Shown here: one piece after another, positions 52,549 through 61,746 of the stretch
Position numbering within the stretch: position 1 is the stretch's first letter
Layout: every line of letters starts with the position of its first letter
Assembly: GCA_002499945.1 (NCBI GenBank)
Contig: DKYP01000171.1
Span: forward strand, 1-64,000
From: Lachnoclostridium sp. UBA7097
GTDB lineage: Bacteria > Bacillota > Clostridia > Lachnospirales > Lachnospiraceae
Direction of reading: 5' to 3'
DNA length: 64,000 nt
Translations under genes and position numbers: made by a program
Notes under the pieces: generated by a model
Databases searched by the model: none
What the model saw: only the letters and a program-made list of their open reading frames with translations
Told to the model about the DNA's origin: nothing

Positions 52549-53702
52549 CTTTCAATCTCCATTTCTTTAAAGCCTTCTGAATAATGCATTTCCCCGTCTT
52601 CTGTAATAAATACTGCATATACATCACTAAGTGATTCTACAAATTCCATTCCTTTTTCAAGCCCTAATGCAAAGCAGGTTGTGGAAAGTGCATCGCCATC
52701 TGTTGATTTCTTTGAAACAATAGTAACTGCCTCCAGCCCGTTATTGTATGGATACCCTGTTGAGGGGTCTAAGATATGGTGGTATATCTTACCGTCCTGT
52801 GTAAAATATCTTTCATATATTCCAGAAGAAACCACTGATATATCTTCTGCTTTTATTGCTGTTATAATTTCGTTCCTGTCTGCAAATGGCTGTTGTATTC
52901 CTATACGGAAAGATGTGCCGTCTGGTTTTTTGCCAATGCACAGCACATTGCCCCCAAGGTTTACTGTACCGCTTGTAACGCCATTATTTGCAAGGTATTC
53001 TTTTAACTTGTCGGCAATAAAACCTTTGGCAATTGCACCAAGCTCTATTCCCATTCCAGGAATTTTTAATACAAGTTTCTGTTCTTTAAGCCCTGCATTT
53101 TTATAATCTGTAAGTTTTATTGCTTCCTTTATCTTTGCATCTTCTGGCACTTCCGGGTTATCAGCTGTAAATTCCCATAATGAACTTTCAGGCTCTATTG
53201 TAATATCAAAACGTCCGCCGGATATTTCTGAATAGTATAATCCTTTTTCCAGTATTTCATATAGTATATCTGATACTTCAAATGAAATGCTCCCGTCTGT
53301 ATTTAAATGGAATACAGATTTATTACCAGGGTCTGCCAGTTTTTTTATTTCATCTTCCATAAAACTGGTGTCCCTTTCTTTTATCTTTATATCATTGCCT
53401 TCCTTTTTTAAATATTCTGAATAAGCTTCTTCTATTTCATTTATATTATAAAGCTCGCTTCCTTTTAATGTCCTGCTAAAAATTTTCTCAAATTCCTGGC
53501 ACTTTGAAACGCATCTGTCAAGCAATTCTTCACTTCCACCTGTATACAAGGTTATTGTATAAGTAGTATTAAATGCAAAGCCTGTCTTTACAAGTTCTTT
53601 ATTATTGCTATATGACAGACCTGTACCCTGGCTGCATCCTGTTATTAAAACAAGGCTTAAAAATAATATACAGATATGTTTAATCCATTTCCCTTGTAAT
53701 TT
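52545..53702 (-). CDS. apbE: FAD:protein FMN transferase, lipoprotein
   Basis: 385 residues from the ATG at 53702 (AAGGGAGC before). A lipoprotein signal ends in LVLITGC, so it is anchored outside the membrane. The ApbE core has GRFDITIEP, GAIAKGFIADKL, NLGGNVLCIG and HHILDPSTGYP. It attaches FMN covalently to flavoproteins such as Rnf or Nqr subunits. It overlaps the end of trmD by 23 bases. No flavoprotein target gene lies in the window. Confidence 0.93.
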   Translation of the reverse strand, partial: KLQGKWIKHICILFLSLVLITGCSQGTGLSYSNNKELVKTGFAFNTTYTITLYTGGSEELLDRCVSKCQEFEKIFSRTLKGSELYNINEIEEAYSEYLKKEGNDIKIKERDTSFMEDEIKKLADPGNKSVFHLNTDGSISFEVSDILYEILEKGLYYSEISGGRFDITIEPESSLWEFTADNPEVPEDAKIKEAIKLTDYKNAGLKEQKLVLKIPGMGIELGAIAKGFIADKLKEYLANNGVTSGTVNLGGNVLCIGKKPDGTSFRIGIQQPFADRNEIITAIKAEDISVVSSGIYERYFTQDGKIYHHILDPSTGYPYNNGLEAVTIVSKKSTDGDALSTTCFALGLEKGMEFVESLSDVYAVFITEDGEMHYSEGFKEMEIES

Positions 53703-54480
53703 CATATGCAAGCTCCCTTTCTGCCTGTGTAAGTTCTGCGCCCTCAAGTAAATCAGGTCTTAGTAATGCAGTTTTTATTACTGACTGTTTTCTGTACCAT
53801 TCTGCAAGCTTCTTATGGTTGCCTGACAAAAGCACAGGCGGCACTTCTTTGCCGCGCCATACAGCAGGCCTTGTATACTGCGGATATTCTAATAAATTTC
53901 CTGAGAATGATTCTGTCTGCGCAGAGATACAGTTATTTAATACACCTGGCACAAGGCGTGATATTGCATCCATCATTACAAGTGCCGGAAGTTCGCCGCC
54001 TGTAAGCACATAATCACCGATTGAAATATAATCAGTAACTATTTCTTCTGTTACACGCTCATCTATTCCTTCATAATGCCCGCATAAAAATATTATATCA
54101 TCTTCTTTTGCATACTCTGCTGCAAGTTCCTGGCTGAAAGTTTTTCCCTGTGGCGTAAGGTATATTACACGTATCCCAGGTGTTTTATGGATAATATTCT
54201 CCTGGCTGGTGTCTGCGGAATTATTTTTTACAGAACGTTTTTTTTCTATATTTTCACAGATATACCTGTAACATAAATACACAGGTTCTGCCTGCATTAC
54301 CATCCCTGCCCCGCCGCCATATGGGTAATCGTCTGCCCTGCTATGTTTATTTTTTGCAAAATCCCTTATATCCACAGCATTTACACTTATATAACCTGCT
54401 TTTATTGCCCTGCCTGTTATGCTTTCACCCATTGCATTATCTATCATATCAGGGAATAATGTCATAACATGGAAATTCAT
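53680..54480 (-). CDS. trmD: tRNA (guanine37-N1)-methyltransferase
   Basis: 266 residues. MNFHVMTLFPDMID at the start, the SAM knot in YLTPQGKTFSQELA and LCGHYEGIDERV, and DYISIGDYVLTGGELPALV are typical. It methylates G37 in tRNAs to keep the reading frame. Starts directly after the rimM stop. rplS, the usual next gene in Firmicutes, is absent here. Confidence 0.97.
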   Translation of the reverse strand: MNFHVMTLFPDMIDNAMGESITGRAIKAGYISVNAVDIRDFAKNKHSRADDYPYGGGAGMVMQAEPVYLCYRYICENIEKKRSVKNNSADTSQENIIHKTPGIRVIYLTPQGKTFSQELAAEYAKEDDIIFLCGHYEGIDERVTEEIVTDYISIGDYVLTGGELPALVMMDAISRLVPGVLNNCISAQTESFSGNLLEYPQYTRPAVWRGKEVPPVLLSGNHKKLAEWYRKQSVIKTALLRPDLLEGAELTQAERELAYEITREMD

Positions 54481-54987
54481 TTAATCAAGCAATCCTTTCA
54501 TTATATGGACTGTAATCCGGTTTTCTTCTATATTTACTTCTTTCACGCATTCAGGTATATCAGGAAGCAGCACTTCTTTGCCTTCATGCATTACTACAAA
54601 CACAAGGTTTGCACCTGTTTCCATTACATCTTTTAACACACCGAAGCCTGCGCCGTCATCAGTAACTACGTCCATGCCAATCATATCTGCGATATAACAC
54701 TCGCCCTCTTTAAGCGGTATTGCATTTTCCCTTGTTACAAATAGTTCACAGCCTTTATATTTTTCTATATCGTTTATATTGTCAATACCCTTGAACTTAA
54801 CAATTACAAGATTTTTAAAAAATCTGGCAGAAGTTACCTCAAGGGTCTTTTTTTCTTTTCCAGTGTCAAGAATTACTTCTTTAAGGTAATTATACCTGTC
54901 TGGTTCCCCCGTTGTAGGAAATACCTTTACTTCCCCTTTTATGCCATGTGTATTGGCAATTACACCAATCCTGAATAAATCTGTCAT
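54481..54987 (-). CDS. rimM: 16S rRNA processing protein RimM
   Basis: 168 residues from the ATG at 54987 (GGGGGATTAAT before). The N-terminal barrel starts FRIGVIANTHGIKGEVKVFP; the PRC-barrel C-terminal half has ENRITVHIMKGLLD at the end. It binds S19 and helps 30S assembly. A terminator-like hairpin separates it from khpA. Confidence 0.95.
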   Translation of the reverse strand: MTDLFRIGVIANTHGIKGEVKVFPTTGEPDRYNYLKEVILDTGKEKKTLEVTSARFFKNLVIVKFKGIDNINDIEKYKGCELFVTRENAIPLKEGECYIADMIGMDVVTDDGAGFGVLKDVMETGANLVFVVMHEGKEVLLPDIPECVKEVNIEENRITVHIMKGLLD

Positions 54988-55033
54988 ATTAATCCCCCAT
55001 GCCGCCCCTGACGGTCTAAATAAAAAATAAAAA

Positions 55034-55059
55034 GCGCCTATACCAAATGGCACAGGCGT
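55034..55059 (-). terminator. Internal terminator between khpA and rimM
   Basis: On the minus strand ACGCCT...AGGCGC closes a hairpin with G-U pairs inside, followed by TTTTTATTTTTTATTT. It should reduce transcription from khpA into rimM and trmD. Confidence 0.75.
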
Positions 55060-55081
55060 ACTGCCATAGCATATGCCATGG

Positions 55082-55312
55082 CTACTGTCCTATTTCAACA
55101 GTTACTTTCTTATCGGTTCTGGAGGCAGCCGCTTTAACCACTGAACGGATTGCCTTAGCTATGCGCCCCTGCTTTCCAATAACCTTGCCCATATCATCCT
55201 GGGCTACTTTAAGTTCAAAAACAATTTCATTATCTTTTTCAGTCTGTGTTACAGTGACCTCCTCAGGGTGGTCAACAAGTGACTGTGCAAGAACTTCTAT
55301 TAATTCTTTCAT
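55082..55312 (-). CDS. khpA: KH-domain RNA-binding protein KhpA
   Basis: 76 residues, the family length. The KH motif is DDMGKVIGKQGRIAKAIRSVV, with a GKQG loop. It binds RNA with KhpB in related Firmicutes. It lies between rpsP and rimM, its usual place. Confidence 0.95.
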   Translation of the reverse strand: MKELIEVLAQSLVDHPEEVTVTQTEKDNEIVFELKVAQDDMGKVIGKQGRIAKAIRSVVKAAASRTDKKVTVEIGQ

Positions 55313-55354
55313 TACCGTAAACCTCCCCTTTTACTGGTTTATTATGCATTGATA

Positions 55355-55594
55355 TTACATAATCCCAGCCTGCTTTAAAAGCTTGCCAGCTGTTTCAGTA
55401 GGTTTTGCACCATTAGCAAGCCATTTCTTTGCGCTTTCCTCATTAATTTTAAATGCGCTCGGATTCTGGTTTGGGTCATAAGTGCCGATTTCTTCAATAA
55501 ATTTTCCATCTCTTGGAGACCTTGCATCTGCTACTATTATTCTATAAAAAGGGGATTTCTTCTTACCCATTCTTTTTAACCTGATTTTAACCAT
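55355..55594 (-). CDS. rpsP: 30S ribosomal protein S16
   Basis: 79 residues beginning [23 protein letters not shown] and [19 protein letters not shown], typical S16. AAGGAGGTG lies before the ATG. Confidence 0.98.
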   Translation of the reverse strand: MVKIRLKRMGKKKSPFYRIIVADARSPRDGKFIEEIGTYDPNQNPSAFKINEESAKKWLANGAKPTETAGKLLKQAGIM

Positions 55595-55631
55595 TCCTGT
55601 TTCACCTCCTTAAATAAAAAGTATTATACTC

Positions 55632-55719
55632 ACGAACGATTAGATTTTCCTTTCTGAACAGCACGTATTGCCCACTTATGCAATATGGGCTGTTCAGAAA
55701 TTGGAAAATCTTAACGGTC
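55632..55719 (-). repeat. Long hairpin between ffh and rpsP
   Basis: Inverted repeat of about 88 bases with few mismatches. On the minus strand the outer stem is ACGACCGTTAAGATTTTCC with its partner near 55632-55650; the inner parts are TCTGAACAGC/GCTGTTCAGA and ATTGC/GCAAT. It lies between co-oriented ffh and rpsP. A smaller hairpin, ATGCTGTAA/TTACAGCAT, is nearer ffh. It has no T-tract, so an mRNA processing or stability site is more likely than a terminator. Confidence 0.65.
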
Positions 55720-55768
55720 GTCAGTATATATATCTGAATGCTGTAACTTTACAGCATAGGGATATGCA

Positions 55769-57121
55769 TTATAGTCCAAATGGCAGTTTAGGAAAACCAA
55801 GCCTGCCTTTTTTCTTGCCCTTGCCTGACATCATGCCTGACATCTGTTTCATCATTTTTTTAGACTGTTCATACTGTTTCATAAGCTTGTTGACTTCTGA
55901 TATATCAACCCCTGCGCCTTTTGCAATACGCCTTTTCCTTGAAGGGTTTATTATTGCAGGGTTTCCTCTTTCTTCTAATGTCATGGAATATATTATTGCT
56001 TCTATTCCTTTAAACATGCTGTCATCTATTTCAATATCACTTGGAAGCCCCATTCCTGGCAACATGCTTAAAATACTTTGTATGCCGCCCATTTTCTTCA
56101 TCTGTCCCATCTGGTCAAGAAAATCATTAAAATCAAACTCTGCTTTACGGAACTTGCGCTCCATTTCCTTTGCTTTTTCCTGGTCAAGTTCTGCTTCTGC
56201 CTTTTCAATAAGGGTAAGCACATCCCCCATTCCAAGGATACGTGATGCCATACGGTCCGGATAAAACTGTTCAAGGTCTGAAAGCTTCTCACCCATACCC
56301 ACATATAATATAGGGCGTCCTGTAACTGCCTTTATTGAAAGTGCTGCACCACCCCTTGTATCACCATCAAGCTTTGTAAGTATAACACCATCAATGCCAA
56401 TTTTGTCATTAAACACCGTTGCAACATTAACTGCATCCTGCCCTGTCATTGCATCTACAACAAGAAGTGACTGGTCTATGGAAACATTATCTTTTATCTC
56501 CATAAGTTCCGCCATCATATCCTCATCAATATGGAGGCGGCCTGCTGTATCAAGTATAACAACATTAAAATTATTCTTTGATGCATGTTCTATAGCTGCT
56601 TTTGCAATGTCCACAGGCTTGTGGCCCTTTCCCATGGAAAAAACTTCAACACCCTGTTTGTTTCCATTAACCTGCAGCTGCTCTATTGCTGCAGGGCGGT
56701 AGATATCACATGCCACAAGAAGCGGCCTGCGCCCTTTTGATTTAAGCTTTCCTGCAATCTTTGCCGTGGTAGTCGTCTTACCTGCACCCTGTAAGCCGCA
56801 CATAAGCACCACTGAAATTTCACTGGAAGGTTTTAACTTAATCTCTGTTGTTTCACTTCCCATAAGGTTCACAAGCTCTTCATTAACAAGCTTGACTACC
56901 ATCTGCCCGGGAGTAAGGCTGCTCATAACATCCTGCCCTACAGCTCTTTCCTGCACAGTCTTAATAAAGTTCTTAACTACTTTAAAGTTTACATCTGCCT
57001 CAAGCAATGCCATTTTAACTTCTTTTAAAGCAGTTTTTACATCTTCTTCTGTAAGACGCCCTTTACTGCGTAGATTCTTAAAAACATTTTGTAATTTTTC
57101 AGTAAGGCTGTCAAATGCCAT
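55769..57121 (-). CDS. ffh: Signal recognition particle GTPase Ffh
   Basis: 450 residues from the ATG at 57121 (GAAGGAGG before). The NG domain has the P-loop GLQGAGKTTTTAKIA, DTAGRLHID and TKLDGDTRGGAAL; the methionine-rich M domain follows (QMSGMMSGKGKKKG at the end). It targets membrane and secreted proteins with the SRP RNA. First gene of the operon. ylxM, the frequent upstream neighbour, is missing. Confidence 0.98.
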   Translation of the reverse strand: MAFDSLTEKLQNVFKNLRSKGRLTEEDVKTALKEVKMALLEADVNFKVVKNFIKTVQERAVGQDVMSSLTPGQMVVKLVNEELVNLMGSETTEIKLKPSSEISVVLMCGLQGAGKTTTTAKIAGKLKSKGRRPLLVACDIYRPAAIEQLQVNGNKQGVEVFSMGKGHKPVDIAKAAIEHASKNNFNVVILDTAGRLHIDEDMMAELMEIKDNVSIDQSLLVVDAMTGQDAVNVATVFNDKIGIDGVILTKLDGDTRGGAALSIKAVTGRPILYVGMGEKLSDLEQFYPDRMASRILGMGDVLTLIEKAEAELDQEKAKEMERKFRKAEFDFNDFLDQMGQMKKMGGIQSILSMLPGMGLPSDIEIDDSMFKGIEAIIYSMTLEERGNPAIINPSRKRRIAKGAGVDISEVNKLMKQYEQSKKMMKQMSGMMSGKGKKKGRLGFPKLPFGL

Positions 57122-57158
57122 AATAACCTCCTTCAAAAACACATCCAGCACAGAAAGT

Positions 57159-57187
57159 ATTATAGTATATGCCGGAAACATTGTCAA
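57159..57187 (-). promoter_or_regulatory. Consensus promoter of the ffh operon
   Basis: The minus strand has TTGACA (57182-57187), a 17-base spacer and TATAAT (57159-57164), a perfect sigma-A promoter. Confidence 0.9.
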
Positions 57188-57219
57188 GCATTTTTCTTGA
57201 CAAAAAAATTAAAGAATTA

Positions 57220-57248
57220 TTGATTTGTACCAGGAATGGCATTATAAT
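57220..57248 (+). promoter_or_regulatory. Promoter of the hybrid histidine kinase gene
   Basis: TTGATT (57220-57225), a 17-base spacer and TATAAT (57243-57248), 46 bases before the start codon. Confidence 0.8.
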
Positions 57249-57294
57249 AAAAAAAGATATTTAGTTTATTAATTTTACCAGGAGGAAGTTTTAA

Positions 57295-60200
57295 ATGAAA
57301 ACAAAAAAGAAACCATTACAACAAGTTATTTATGTCCTGCTTCTTTTAGCAGCGGTTGTTGTATTATTCCAATGGTATACATTACAGAATAAAGCACGCA
57401 TGGAGGAACAGAATAAAAATTATGCAGCAGATTCTGCGCATATGAAAGTATCACAAATAACTGATGAATTTAAAAATGCCCTGAATTTAATTAAGGCTAA
57501 TACATTTTTTATTGAAAAAAGCCTTTCAGGGCCAGTAATTACTTCAGCCATGCTTAAAGAAATGGAAGAAAAATCTATATTTGATGCCCTTCTTTTTACA
57601 GACCCGGAAGGCAATAATTACACTTCTGACGGGCGTATTACAGATGCCAGGAACAGGGATTATTACCTGAATGGCATAAAAGGGCAAAGCGGCACAGCCA
57701 TTGTATTTAATTCCAGCCTTTATGGCAAGACAATGGTAAGCTTCTATACACCAGTACATTATAAAGGTAAACTGGCAGGTGTATTCAGGGGAGCATATAT
57801 GGCAGAAAAATACCTCCAGAAAATGCTTTCTACAACATATTTTGGAGAACAGGCAGATGTATTTCTTTGTATGGCAGATGGTACAGTAATTGCCAATTCC
57901 AAGAACCAGGTTTATGACAAAGACCTGGTTACGGAACTGGAAGAAACTGGTGTTATTGACCATGATACAGCACTTAAAACAAAAGAAATATTTGACAAGG
58001 GAGGAGAAGGGGCATTTATATGCACCTCTGAATGCAAGACAGACAATATCTGTGTAATTAACCTTCCAGATAATGATTTTGTTTTTGTGCAGACATTTCC
58101 CAAAAAAGTTACACAAAGAATGATAAGGAATGAAAACCTTGCAGGTATACAGCTTGAATTAATGCTGGCGGTACTATTTGTTATATACATTATAAGCCTG
58201 CTTATACGCGCCGGGCGCGAAAAAAAGCTGCTTGAAAAAGAAAACAGGGAAATGGGTTATATTATAAGCGGTGTCAATACATTATTTACCCGTTTCGCCA
58301 TGATTGATTTTGAAGAAGGCACTTATAATTACCTTGCAGGGACAACACCAGAAGATGACAGCCTGGAAACCAGTGGCAGGTATACTGATTTTGTAAAGCA
58401 TCTGTGTTCTTCCTTGTCTGATGAAGAAGATAAAAGTGATTTTGAATTGCAGATTTCCCCTGATGCTGTAACCGGGGAACTGGACAGTCATAATGATGCA
58501 CGGTATGAATGCCATGTAATGCGTGACGGGAAACCGGAATGGGAACACCTGAACTTCATGTGCCTTGAAAGAAATAATGGAAAAGCAGTGAAAGTTTTAT
58601 TTACACGGCAGAATATTACAGATGTAAAGGAAAAGGAACTGCGCATACAGGCAAAAATATCCCTGGCAAGCCGTAAAGAAAGACAGTACAGGATTTCTAT
58701 TACCTCAAATGCTATTTATACATTTGATTTTAACCTTACTAAAGATTTAATTGAAGATGATATAATATATGAAAAAGACGGGACAAAAACCTCCCTTTTA
58801 CAAAGGACAGGGCTTGAGGCACCATGTAAAGCTTCTTTATGGTTCAGCCGGCGGGAACAGTTTATTCCGGAGGAGTCAAGAAAAGATTACTGTGCCATTG
58901 TTAATATAGAAAATTTAAAAGAACGTTTTGCACAAGGTGAAGCAGAAGTAATTGCGGAATACTGGAATTTTGCCCCCGGCGGGGAAAAAATCTGTGTACG
59001 CCAGTCATTTATTATGACAAAGGACACTGATACAGAAGATATTATGGTAATGGTTGTAACAAAAGAAATTACAGGGGCTGTTAAAAAACAGAAAGAACAG
59101 ACACAGGCTTTACAAGATGCCCTTATGCAGGCACAACATGCTAATAAAGCAAAAACCACTTTCCTGTCTAATATGTCACACGATATACGTACGCCAATGA
59201 ACGCAATTATAGGATTTACTACTATCGCTGTAAGCCATATAGATAATAAAGAGCAGGTAAGGGACTGCCTCCAGAAAGTCCTTTCTTCAAGTAACCATCT
59301 GCTCAGCTTAATTAATGATATACTTGATATGAGCCGTATTGAAAGCGGAAAAGTACAGATTAAGGAACAGGAGTGCAATATTTCTGAACTTATGCATAAC
59401 CTGGTAAATATAATACAGCCACAGGTTAAGGCAAAACAGCTGGAACTGTTTATTGATACATTTGAAGTCGCCAATGAAAATGTCATAGCAGACTCACTTA
59501 AACTTAACCAGGTATTTATAAATCTGTTAAGCAATGCTGTAAAATATACACCAGCTGGTGGTACTATTACTTTCCGTATTATGCAAAAGACAACATTCCG
59601 GCACGGGTATGGTGATTATATATTTATAGTCAAAGATAATGGTATTGGAATGTCAAAGGAATTTGTAAAACATATTTTTGAACCGTTTGAACGTGAAGCG
59701 ACTACTACACAGACTGGCATACAAGGTACAGGTCTTGGAATGGCAATAACAAGAAATATAGTTGAGATGATGAATGGCACGATAAGTGTAGAAAGTGAGC
59801 CTGGCAAAGGAAGTGTATTTACAGTAGAAATAACACTTAAACTGCAGGATACTGAAAAAAATGCAGAACAGATTAAAGAGCTTGAAGGCCTGCGCGCGCT
59901 TGTTGTAGATGATGATTTTAATACATGTGACAGTGTAAGCAAAATGCTTAAACATATTGGCATGAGGGCAGAGTGGACAACCTCTGGCAGGGAAGCTGTA
60001 TACCGTGCTAAAATGGCACATAATGAAGGGGATTCTTTCCATACTTATATTATTGACTGGCAGATGCCAGAAACCAGTGGTGTAGAAACGGCAAGAAGAA
60101 TACGCAGCGCAGTAGGGAATGATGCATCAATTATTATACTTACTGCATATGACTGGTCAGATATAGAAGAAGAAGCAAAAGAGGCAGGTGTTACTGCATT

Positions 60201-60687
60201 CTGTGCAAAACCGCTGTTTATGTCAGATTTAAAATCAGCCCTGCTTATGGCAAATAACCTGGCCGAAAAAGAAGAAACTAATGCTGCATGGACTTTAGCG
60301 GATTTTAGTGGAAAACGTGTGCTGCTTGTAGAGGATATTGAACTTAACAGGGAAATTGCACAGGTAATACTGGAAGAAGCAGGGTTTGAAGTTGAAACGG
60401 CACCAGATGGTACAGATGCCGTTTCAATGGTAAATGAATCATCTGAAAACTATTATGATGTAATTTTAATGGATGTACAGATGCCTATTATGAACGGATA
60501 TGAAGCAACCAGGACAATCAGGTCACTTCCAAGGGAAGATGTAAAGACAATGCCAATTATTGCAATGACAGCCAATGCACTTGAAGAAGATAAGGAGGCG
60601 GCATTAAAGAACGGGATGAATGCACATATTGCAAAACCTATTGATATGGATGTATTTATAAGTGTGCTGCAACATTTCCTGTCTTAA
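57295..60687 (+). CDS. Membrane-bound hybrid histidine kinase with two receiver domains
   Basis: 1130 residues. Membrane segments near 9-27 and 282-302 enclose a Cache-like extracellular domain (DALLFTDPEGNNYTSDGR, RNRDYYLNGIKG, AGVFRGAYMAEKYL). A PAS-like cytoplasmic region follows (about 320-600). The kinase has H629 in SNMSHDIRTPMNA, the N box NLLSNAVKYTP at 743, and G boxes DNGIGM and GTGLGMAI. Receiver 1 has D872-874 and phosphoacceptor D921 (IIDWQMPETSG); receiver 2 has D1060 (LMDVQMPIMNG). The output regulator is not adjacent. AGGAGGAAG precedes the ATG. Confidence 0.93.
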   Translation: MKTKKKPLQQVIYVLLLLAAVVVLFQWYTLQNKARMEEQNKNYAADSAHMKVSQITDEFKNALNLIKANTFFIEKSLSGPVITSAMLKEMEEKSIFDALLFTDPEGNNYTSDGRITDARNRDYYLNGIKGQSGTAIVFNSSLYGKTMVSFYTPVHYKGKLAGVFRGAYMAEKYLQKMLSTTYFGEQADVFLCMADGTVIANSKNQVYDKDLVTELEETGVIDHDTALKTKEIFDKGGEGAFICTSECKTDNICVINLPDNDFVFVQTFPKKVTQRMIRNENLAGIQLELMLAVLFVIYIISLLIRAGREKKLLEKENREMGYIISGVNTLFTRFAMIDFEEGTYNYLAGTTPEDDSLETSGRYTDFVKHLCSSLSDEEDKSDFELQISPDAVTGELDSHNDARYECHVMRDGKPEWEHLNFMCLERNNGKAVKVLFTRQNITDVKEKELRIQAKISLASRKERQYRISITSNAIYTFDFNLTKDLIEDDIIYEKDGTKTSLLQRTGLEAPCKASLWFSRREQFIPEESRKDYCAIVNIENLKERFAQGEAEVIAEYWNFAPGGEKICVRQSFIMTKDTDTEDIMVMVVTKEITGAVKKQKEQTQALQDALMQAQHANKAKTTFLSNMSHDIRTPMNAIIGFTTIAVSHIDNKEQVRDCLQKVLSSSNHLLSLINDILDMSRIESGKVQIKEQECNISELMHNLVNIIQPQVKAKQLELFIDTFEVANENVIADSLKLNQVFINLLSNAVKYTPAGGTITFRIMQKTTFRHGYGDYIFIVKDNGIGMSKEFVKHIFEPFEREATTTQTGIQGTGLGMAITRNIVEMMNGTISVESEPGKGSVFTVEITLKLQDTEKNAEQIKELEGLRALVVDDDFNTCDSVSKMLKHIGMRAEWTTSGREAVYRAKMAHNEGDSFHTYIIDWQMPETSGVETARRIRSAVGNDASIIILTAYDWSDIEEEAKEAGVTAFCAKPLFMSDLKSALLMANNLAEKEETNAAWTLADFSGKRVLLVEDIELNREIAQVILEEAGFEVETAPDGTDAVSMVNESSENYYDVILMDVQMPIMNGYEATRTIRSLPREDVKTMPIIAMTANALEEDKEAALKNGMNAHIAKPIDMDVFISVLQHFLS

Positions 60688-60720
60688 AAGATTATCCAGA
60701 TTTACAGGCATTGAAATATT

Positions 60721-60753
60721 AAAGTGGTTTTATGGTATCCATAAAACCACTTT
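60721..60753 (+). terminator. Intrinsic terminator of the hybrid histidine kinase gene
   Basis: AAAGTGGTTTTATGG pairs perfectly with CCATAAAACCACTTT around a 3-base loop, followed by TGTATTATT. Confidence 0.88.
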
Positions 60754-60760
60754 TGTATTA

Positions 60761-60847
60761 TTAATTAGAAACAGGTGTTAATACCTTTCTTATTTCAGCA
60801 AGCAGGCGGTCTTTAACTGCTGGTTTAAGGAACTTTCTTAGAAATTG
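60761..60847 (-). pseudogene. Possible remnant of a receiver-domain C-terminus
   Basis: Twenty-eight codons on the minus strand ending at TAA read QFLRKFLKPAVKDRLLAEIRKVL and a short tail. The L-x-K-P then hydrophobic helix is the pattern at the end of response-regulator receiver domains. There is no start codon, and a stop precedes it. It could be the tail of a lost kinase or regulator gene; chance is not excluded. Confidence 0.3.
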
Positions 60848-60876
60848 TTACGCCCGGCTCATAACGTTTGTGCATC

Positions 60877-61623
60877 TTAATTTTCTTTTATCTTTCCTAA
60901 CAAAAAATTATTTAACACAACATTAAGTTCCTTACTATTTCTCATAGGAAAATCATGACCTGCTTTTGGAAGTATCATCGTTTGGCAACAGGCATTTTTA
61001 CCAAGCATATCAAGAGATAGTTTCATGTCTTTCACTTCGCCGCTGCCGCATATCGCCAGCATTGGTACTTTAATAGATAAATATTCAGGGAGACTCCGTA
61101 AATCTAATGTGTGGGCGAAAAACGATTGATATATCTGCGGAGTGATAAACCTTGAATAATCTGCCATGTAATTTGCCTGCTCTTTGGTATAATTCCAATA
61201 CTTCCCTTGAAAATGGACAAGCCATTTTATGTGGAGCATTTTAGCCGCCATTCCTGCAAGTGAGCAATACATTTTAACAGTTTTCGGATTTGGATTCACC
61301 CATGCACTTAAAAAAACCGCAAAACTAAATTGATTTTGTCTTTCACAAACAAGCATAATTGCAAGCTGCCCACCGAGGGAATGCCCAATTATACCGATTT
61401 TCTTCTTGTGCAAACTGTCAATCAAATCCAAAAGTTCCTGCTTCATCATACCAGGGTCATATACTATATCTGCTGATTTTCCCGCTCCATACAAATGAGG
61501 CACAATTAAATGGTATTGCCCGGAAAAACAGTATTGATTGCAAAATGTGTCAAGAGCCCCTGCACCATGTAGCAGTAGAATAGTTGGGTTATTCTTGTTT
61601 CCATATTCATCATAATGCAGCAT
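60877..61623 (-). CDS. Alpha/beta hydrolase
   Basis: 248 residues from the ATG at 61623 (AAGGA 7 bases before). The oxyanion region ILLLHGAGALDTF, nucleophile elbow IGHSLGGQ, and end motif KAGHDFPMRNSKE with the catalytic histidine are visible. Substrate unknown. Base composition looks slightly less A+T-rich than its neighbours, which may hint at transfer. It follows murF on the same strand after about 120 bases. Confidence 0.85.
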   Translation of the reverse strand: MLHYDEYGNKNNPTILLLHGAGALDTFCNQYCFSGQYHLIVPHLYGAGKSADIVYDPGMMKQELLDLIDSLHKKKIGIIGHSLGGQLAIMLVCERQNQFSFAVFLSAWVNPNPKTVKMYCSLAGMAAKMLHIKWLVHFQGKYWNYTKEQANYMADYSRFITPQIYQSFFAHTLDLRSLPEYLSIKVPMLAICGSGEVKDMKLSLDMLGKNACCQTMILPKAGHDFPMRNSKELNVVLNNFLLGKIKEN

Positions 61624-61746
61624 AACCATTTCCTTTCCATCCGGATAATCTTGTTAATAAAATCCCCTATTTCTTTATTTACCTGTTCTGGTAACATATA
61701 TATATCTTCTCCGTCCTGGTAAAAATTTGTCCTGCTGGCAGACTGC

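Noticed and set aside
61647..61746. Open frame on the minus strand upstream of the alpha/beta hydrolase (NFYQDGEDIYMLPEQVNKEIGD...), perhaps the tail of another hydrolase
   Set aside because: It continues into the hydrolase gene in another frame and has no ribosome site; similarity is too weak to call a remnant.
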